Assembly: GCA_003586115.2 (NCBI GenBank)
Contig: QVOM02000073.1
Location: forward strand, 50,757,712 to 50,821,711
Source of the DNA: Salvator merianae
Taxonomy: Eukaryota; Chordata; Lepidosauria; Squamata; Teiidae
Direction of reading: 5' to 3'
DNA: 64,000 nt
Position numbers and translations under genes: made by a program. Position 1 is the first letter of the stretch; each line of letters opens with the position of its first letter. Of this stretch, positions 58,117 to 64,000 are shown one piece after another. The notes beneath the pieces were generated by a model that was not told where the DNA came from, ran no database searches, and saw only the letters and a list, made by a program, of their open reading frames with translations.

Positions 58117-58275
58117 AGTCCATTCACACATTTATATATGTATAAATGGTGGCTTAGAGGTGGTTTGTAGGTGGAATCATTCTCATGCCAGTCTGCTCCT
58201 CAGACCATGAACATTCTAGCCTCAAAAAGGTGAATTAGAAATGGAATGAAAACATGAGAACTACATGACAATGCA
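58117..58275. mobile_element. GCTGCATTCACATG-family element, degenerate copy
   Basis: TGGCTTAGAGGTGGTTTGTAGG, then GCCAGTCTGCTCCTCAGA, 'GAACATTCTAGCCT' and 'AAAACATGAGAACTACATGA' follow the block order of the 25977 copy. The ends are decayed. Confidence 0.55.
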
Positions 58276-58286
58276 CACCAATATAT

Positions 58287-58345
58287 GAAAGGGAGGTTCC
58301 TAGTATGCTTGCTGGTCTGATATACCAGTAAATGTGAAATTGCAC
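58287..58345. mobile_element. fragment of CTGGCCAGTAT fold-back family
   Basis: GGGAGGTTCCTAGTATGCTTG, then CTGGTCTGATATACCAGTA matches one arm of the 34527-34686 element. Confidence 0.55.
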
Positions 58346-59703
58346 CTAGTCCACTTTGTTTGTGTGGGACCAGGGCTATTCTGGTCTATAACCATCCTAA
58401 GGGCTCCCTGTTCCAATTTAGCAGTGGACCTGTTTGAAAAGGGCTGCAAGCATACTAACACCATCTGTTCTGGCCCAGGAGTCAGCGCTTACGCACCTGG
58501 TCTGGAACAAGGAAAATACGCCAGCCTCATCTTCAAAGCTAGCATAAGCTTTGAAGATAAGCTCCAAAACTTGCATAAGCTTTGAAGATAGGGCTGTGGT
58601 GTTTTCCATAGTCCTTATGCAAGTTTAAAAGACCATCTTTGGAAACCTGACATGGAGATAGTTCTGCCCCATTCTCATGCACCAGGTGTGATGTTGGAGT
58701 GACAGGGACATGGGCCAATCACAGGGAAGGGCAGGTGGCACTTGCACCATTTTGTGTGGTGCGGACCAGGGAAGGCACACCTGCATTGCTGCCAGTGTTG
58801 ATCCAGGATAGATGCCTGAGATGCAGAAGGAACCTGCTGTGTTTGGTTTGGAAGGCATTTTTGAGTCTTTTTTTTTTTTTTGTCGGCATGTGAACACAGC
58901 CTCAATCTCTTATCTAATATTTCTAATTAGAGAACCTCATGTGAAGCAAAGTCAACTATGAGAGATCCTGCCAGCTCAAAGAATGAGATCAAGGGTGGGG
59001 AACACCATAATATTGTAGATAAGAAGGCATCAAGAGCAAAGAGGTGAAAATTTAGCTCTATCAACTATTCTGGCTCAAACTCTGATGTTAGAATTCCAGT
59101 GAATGAAAATGTGCAAGATTATAAAAGTTTAACCAAGATTAATTGTTGACTGTGAAAGGAAGGAAGTACTCACAACCTCGGTGTAATCGATAAGGTATCT
59201 AAAGTGTCTTCCAGTTCTAAGTTTCTCAATGCGTATACAATGCCTGACAAGTGATATGCAAGCCAAAGTCAAGAAGTGCCAGAAATCATTCGTCCAAAGT
59301 GTTTTTGGGTAAAGTTGTGTCGTAAATGAAGAGCTGTCTCCACAATGAAAGAACTGTGCAGGCTTACTAATATACCGCACACTGACAGCCCATGTCCAAG
59401 TCACAGCCGTGTTGAATCACTATCTCGTTTCCTGACTTTCCTAGTTAAATGGCCAGGCAGTTCTTTGTGTCCGAACTTTGACAGTCTCTTCTGGCAAGAT
59501 GAGATAGGTTGAGCATCATCATCTGAACCCTCCTCAGGCAACTCTGGCTGCTAGGGTCTGTGTCACATCAATCAGTGGACAATCCAGAATACTGGTTGAT
59601 GTTAGCCATTCCTTAGCAGGAATGACAACAGCAGGGTTATAGGAACTGGAATTTTCTGTTTCTTCCTCAGATGATGAGTCCTCTGCCTAGGCCATGACAT
59701 CAA
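58346..59703. other. unassigned DNA
   Basis: No gene was recognised. A local direct repeat of TAAGCTTTGAAGATA lies at 58545-58560 and 58576-58590. A T-run lies at 58868-58881. Confidence 0.45.
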
Positions 59704-60141
59704 GGGCCTGTTTGCACTTACCTCTTAGTGAGTGAGTAGACACTTACTGGAAAAGTGTGTTCGCACTCCACCACCACGTCCGAAAGCACCTCCAGCTGCT
59801 CCCAGACATTATTAACTGTGGACAAGTAAAACAGCTTGACTGGGAGCAGCTGGATCTCTCCCAGTCAGCAACATTCACACCCGCTTCTGGGTGTGAGCAC
59901 TGTGAATGGGAGGGGCAGACTGAGGTAGGGCGGAGCAGAGGTATCTGCACAGTTTCACGCCATGTCCTGATCATCATGGCAATGTCCAGGTGCATGCTGG
60001 ATGTTGCTACAGCTGCTGCCATGGTGATTGGGCCTGCCCTGGACAGCACTCAAAGTGTGGCTGGCTGCCAGTGTTCTGGGTCCCTACCAGCCTAGTATGG
60101 TACTGTTATCCCATACTAGGCTGGTAGGTGTAAACAGGCCC
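59704..60141. mobile_element. 438-bp TTCACACTT-family transposon with CAA target duplication
   Basis: The left end GGGCCTGTTTGCACTTACC and the reverse-complemented right end GGGCCTGTTTACACCTACC form strong terminal repeats. CAA lies on both sides (59701-59703 and 60142-60144). A right-end palindrome lies at 60087-60127 (CCTACCAGCCTAGTATGG with its complement). The frames on both strands are shadows. It is the best-preserved full-length copy of this family here. Confidence 0.8.
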
Positions 60142-60144
60142 CAA

Positions 60145-61659
60145 GTTTTCTTGAACCAGAGAACAGAGATCAAGTGGACAGCAAGGTAAGACTGTATACA
60201 CACTTATGGTGCATGCTGCAGAGAACACACCTAGTCTAAAGAAAGTGGGACAGGAATGCAGCAGGGCAGAGTGGGTGGGTGGCTGCCTGCTTGATGACTG
60301 GCCCAGCTAACCTCCAAAGTCAGGGACCAAAGGTATGTTCTGCAGATACACCACAGGCACACACTGCAGACAGAAGACCTGGCCAGGAAAAGCATCCCAG
60401 GTCAGGAATGCAGTGGGCCATTTGGATTGTTCTGGCAGCCATCCATGTGACAGTTGCCCCAGCCCATCATAGTTATGAAGCCAGAGAGCAAAAGTTCCCC
60501 AGCTTCATAATTGCAGGACCAGAAAACGATCTCAGAAGTGGACCATCTTCTGGAGTCTGGCAAAATGTCACCAGGCTCCATAACATGGCCCAGACCACTA
60601 CTAGCTTCTGCCACCTGTCTGCAAGACAGTGGCAGGAATGGGGGAGGGGGCAATGGCCCACATGGAAGACCACTTTAAAATTGTCTCCTGCTTCAGCACT
60701 CCCAGGCATGCTTTCTGCAGCTGGGGGAGGGCCTGACTCAGTTGCCATACAGATACCCCATTCCATGCCAACATGTGTCCTCCTGTGGTTCATGCTGGTG
60801 TGCAGGCCCAGTGGTCAGGGCAAGTCATAGTCTGTCAAGTCCTGATAGTAACAAGATAGCAGGGAGCTTGACTGCGGTTCAACAATAAAGTTCCAGTCTT
60901 CTCATCCTTCTAAACCAATGTCCAGAAGAACTAGTCAGGCAAAATAGGTCAGTAATCAGTGCAGTGGTCATGAAGCACAGATCAAATGGTTCAGCAGGGA
61001 AATCTTGAATCCAATGTTCTAATATAGCTGAGACTCAGCCATACCTAGCTAGCTAGGTGGTTCCATCAACCTAAGTCAGAAGTGGTGTGATATCCTGCCT
61101 TGACTCCAACAACAATAAACCACTCCTGGTAATGAACAAAGGAACCATTTAATTCAGATTTGAGTGATGCAGCTCACAATATCTTAACTTAGCCAATAAT
61201 ACAATGGGTCGTAACTCTGTACAATATATATGCTCATTCACTTCTGCCTTTTCTTCTCCAGCTCCCAACTTCTTCCTTTCTTTAAACTTTTGGCAGAATG
61301 GAGTCTCACCGAATATAAAATATTATTTATAGCGCTGCACATAAGAAGTTCTCCAATTTTTTCTTCCTTTAGATGACTTTAAAATTGTTTAATAAATGAG
61401 ACACATGTTTTTCTCTTAGATTTCAGCATTATCATAATCTATATCAGCATGTCCAGGGAAAAATGAATAGCCTGCATCAGTCATTAAGTCTGATGATCAA
61501 TCTGATTGATAGCCTCAGACTCTAATCATACTTACCTTATTTTTTCATGAAGCAACAGGAGGATTTCAAGAGGCAAGAACGGAGAAAAGATAAGGAGAAA
61601 TCATATCTCAATGTGCATTGCTTCCTTTACCCAAAAAGCAAGGGGAAAATCACATCTGT
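60145..61659. other. unassigned DNA
   Basis: A 183-codon plus frame (60279-60830) overlaps two minus frames in GC-richer DNA and has no domain, signal or splice context. I treat it as chance or as part of an unclassified repeat shared with 57.4 kb. Confidence 0.4.
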
Positions 61660-61892
61660 TTTTATTATTGTTTTAATTTATATTTGTGGGTTGTTTCTCT
61701 CTCTTTCCTTCTCCTTTTTTCTTCCCTCTAATTTTTTTTTTAATTTAATTTTTTATAGGGTTTTTGTTCTGAAATTTGTTCCTCCTTCTTTTAATGTTTT
61801 TATTAACTCTTGTTATCGACCTTGAGTCATTACAAAGTAGGCAGAATACAAGAGCACAAATAAAAAATAATAATAAAATAAAATAAAAATCG
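61660..61892 (+). repeat. A-tailed retroposon 3' end (squamate type)
   Basis: GACCTTGAGTCATTACAAAG followed by GGCAGAATACAAG and an AATAATAATAAAATAAAAT tail is the plus-strand form of the tail seen reversed at 27465 and 47042. Only the last about 80 bp are confident. Confidence 0.5.
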
Positions 61893-62289
61893 AGCCAATA
61901 TGTTTGTATAAACCTTTAGATCCCAATTCCACTTTGAGGCTGCACCTGATCATGAAAAGGTGCTCCAGGAGAGTCCTGGGGTGCAGTGAGGACCCAACTT
62001 CATCTCTATTAGGCCTGCAGCTCACCTCCAATGTGTGAAATCTGTCCTTTAGGTGACCTGTGTACAGGCCATAACAAACAGCTCTGTTTTGCTCTCTTGC
62101 AATCTCCTTGCTGCCATATGAGACAACAGCTGCGGGGGGTGACTTACTGAGTATGCTGTGTCAGTGGACAGAAAATGGCTGACTTCTGGGGCCATTACCT
62201 GTCCACCACTAAACAGTACTGGATAGAAACTTCAAAGCTGTGGAACTTTTGTTCAGCAACAATGGTAAGTCTGATTTGGGTGGGACTTA
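61893..62289. other. unassigned DNA
   Basis: Nothing was recognised. Confidence 0.5.
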
Positions 62290-62674
62290 GGCCCTTTCTG
62301 CACCTACCTTAATTCCAGAATAAGGGCTCGCGTAGTCAGTTCCTGGACCTCATTAATCTGCATGTTGGTGTACATCTTTGAGTTCCCCACCCAGGTGTGG
62401 TGCATAATCCTGATCAGGAAGGTCCTGACTGGGAATACCAGTAGTCCCAATTAAACAAGTTTACTGGCGTAACAAAGCAGCCCTGGTCCAGGACACAGAG
62501 GTATGCAGAAGCATGCCTCCCATGTTGGAGACTACTAGGGGACATATTTTGGAGGGGAGCCAAAGTGTGCCTCCAAAATGCATCCTCCAGAGGCTCTGAA
62601 GCTACTAAGAGCCAGAGAGGGCCATGGCCAGAACCTACTGGTTCCAACACAGATAGGTAAGTGCAGAAAAGGCA
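62290..62674. mobile_element. TTTCTGCA-family transposon, longer form
   Basis: The left end GGCCCTTTCTGCACCTACC and the reverse-complemented right end TGCCTTTTCTGCACTTACC are terminal repeats enclosing about 385 bp. The interior starts with the ATTCCAGAATAAGGG block of the shorter copies. The flanks TTA and TTG are a possible decayed 3-bp duplication. Confidence 0.65.
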
Positions 62675-62826
62675 TTGGTCATAAATGTTCCATGTCTAGC
62701 AGGTCTTGCCATGGAAAGAGCCAGCTTCCCTTTATATCCAGCTTTCCCTTTACCATCTGGAGACACACATGTTCAATAAGACTGCATCAACACAAATTAA
62801 AAAGGGACTCAAAAGAAGTTCAGATG

Positions 62827-62968
62827 TGGTAGCATGTGGCAGCCTGTGTTCTCATTCCACCTCTAATTCACATTAAAGACCAGAGAAAGCATTGTTGAAG
62901 TTCATTTTCTGGCCTTTAGAGTTGATCAGAGGTGGGATGAGAACACTAGCACATGCCAGCTACCATCC
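62827..62968. mobile_element. hairpin derivative of GCTGCATTCACATG family
   Basis: GGTAGCATGTGGCAGCCTGT, then GTTCTCATTCCACCTCTAATTC pairs with the inverted GATCAGAGGTGGGATGAGAAC and GCACATGCCAGCTACC. The arms are about 45 bp with an internal spacer of about 50 bp. The GATGAGAACA word is the family hallmark. Confidence 0.6.
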
Positions 62969-63048
62969 CTAAGCTGCTTTTGAGCTTTTTTTTTTTTTTT
63001 TTTAATCATATGTTGATACACCTAAGGACATATGGATGTGGTAACTTA

Positions 63049-63484
63049 GGGCGTTTTCACACTTACCATTGTGAAATGTTCAACTGTGAACATTCCACGG
63101 TGGTACGGACCACATCATGTGGCCCTAGTCTGCAATACAAGGATATCAGCTAGGATATTCTTGCTTGATCCTCATCATGACAGTGGCCAGGAAGTGGCCA
63201 GCCATTGCCATGGCAACTGGTAGTGCTGCACAGGTGCAGTCATTGAGCATGGTGCAGTGTGGTGTGATCATACATTTGCACCTGAAAATGAACGTGAATG
63301 CACTTTACTGGGAGCTGACTATCAGGTCCCAGTAAAGCTATGGAGCACTAATTTGTGCTCCACAGCTAGTCGTGATCAGAAGCAATGATTTGTTGCTGCT
63401 GGTCATGAGGACCCCTGCGAAGTGCGGAAGCACTTTCCTAGCGAGCATCTTGGAAGCTCGCTATTGCAAAGTGCGAATAGGACC
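63049..63484. mobile_element. 436-bp TTCACACTT-family transposon
   Basis: The left end GGGCGTTTTCACACTTACC and the reverse-complemented right end GGTCCTATTCGCACTTTGC are the terminal repeats. The interior shares GGGAGCTGACTATCAGGTCCC and the GAGCAC/GTGCTCCACAGCTA hairpin with 16224-16436 and 11318-11805. Confidence 0.7.
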
Positions 63485-63654
63485 ACAGGGACTAAAAATC
63501 TGCAGAAAAACTCTGCTCTTCCGTGAGAAGTGAATTGTTCAGGAGTTGCAAAAACTCATATCTCATATGCAGTCTACAAATAATCAATTCCTATCAGATG
63601 TGAAAACTGAAACAAAAACAGCAAAGAAAAATATTTTGTGGAAATTATTGTGGT

Positions 63655-63694
63655 GAGATATATATGTATATATATATACATATATATACATGTT
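63655..63694. repeat. (TA)n microsatellite
   Basis: About 40 bp of alternating TA interrupted by TG and TAC. Confidence 0.9.
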
Positions 63695-64000
63695 TTAAAA
63701 CATCTGGATAACTCAAACAGAAACCAGTCAAGCATCTTGCTTTCTTCTGGTGAGGTGGTCTCAATTTTGAGTACACTCAGACCTTCTTACCCTCATAAAC
63801 TCATGAAAAGGGTTCTAAAATTTCATGTCTGAATACCAACTGCCTGGGTGTCCTACACTATCCACAGAACAGGAACAGCATTCTCAGGGAAAAGATTCTG
63901 TCATTTACTTCTACACTCTTCAGGTGCATCCAGACGGGATCAAAAGCCCTTAATTATATCAGAATTATACTTCATTTGCCACACATGACCAAAGTACTCA
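63695..64000. other. window end, possible element start
   Basis: GGTGCATCCAGACGGGATC at 63924-63942 resembles the ends of the GGGCTGCATCCAGAC and GGGTGTGATCAGACGGG elements, so another inverted-repeat transposon may begin here and run out of the window. Confidence 0.35.

Noticed and set aside
60279..60830. 183-codon frame
   Set aside because: It overlaps long frames on the other strand in GC-rich DNA; no recognisable domain, and it shares words with other non-coding regions.
1..64000. CRISPR arrays, bacterial operons, tRNA and rRNA genes
   Set aside because: No regularly spaced direct repeats, no tRNA-like A/B boxes with a cloverleaf and no rRNA sequence were seen; the repeat content is plainly that of a vertebrate.

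Overview
This is vertebrate nuclear DNA, most likely from a squamate reptile; a gecko-like lizard is a guess. It is A+T-rich and dense in interspersed repeats. It carries CR1-type LINEs (one with an esterase-type ORF1), reptile-style L1 fragments, the lizard-type LINE tail ending in repeats of TTATG/TTCTTATG, and many small non-autonomous DNA transposons. No complete host gene, host exon, tRNA, rRNA or CRISPR array could be supported. The window reads as intergenic or deep intronic DNA, and almost every open reading frame is a shadow or part of a transposable element.

Layout. Positions 1-7.5 kb hold a LINE 3' tail, an L1 ORF2 fragment (+), and a nearly full-length but decayed CR1 (-) with a zinc-finger/esterase ORF1, endonuclease and reverse transcriptase, split by an L1 fragment. 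Positions 9.5-16.4 kb hold a CR1/L3 RT fragment and several small inverted-repeat transposons, one an almost perfect 142-bp palindrome. Positions 18.2-22 kb hold an L1 3' end followed by an endogenous-retrovirus Env-like pseudogene, a polypurine tract and a 3' LTR. Positions 23.5-26.2 kb hold more inverted-repeat elements. Positions 28.3-29.9 kb hold a compact ORF1-only L1 derivative (half-L1-like) with an exact 12-bp target-site duplication. Positions 30.8-34.7 kb hold more small transposons, a G-rich minisatellite and an L1 fragment (-).

Positions 35.5-52.4 kb are dominated by five copies of one roughly 1.2-kb non-autonomous DNA transposon. The copies lie in both orientations, and three have exact 3-bp target duplications. 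One is interrupted by a second 838-bp element with its own 3-bp duplication. Between them lie a CR1 RT fragment, a Ty3/Gypsy integrase relic, a (GAA)n tract running into an assembly gap, and an LTR related to the one at 21.1 kb. Positions 53.3-55.5 kb hold a 5'-truncated but well-preserved CR1 ORF2 (-). The remainder to 64 kb holds further small inverted-repeat elements.

The most notable signal is that several otherwise different small transposon families share a terminal pattern (GG, then a TTC/ATC core, then AC) and 3-bp A/T-rich target duplications. This suggests one transposase system, PIF/Harbinger-like by these criteria, mobilising a radiation of families. The abundant 1.2-kb family also carries a conserved CRE plus CCAAT-box pair, so each copy is a candidate promoter/enhancer cassette. 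All identifications come from reading the sequence and from recalled family features; no database search was run.
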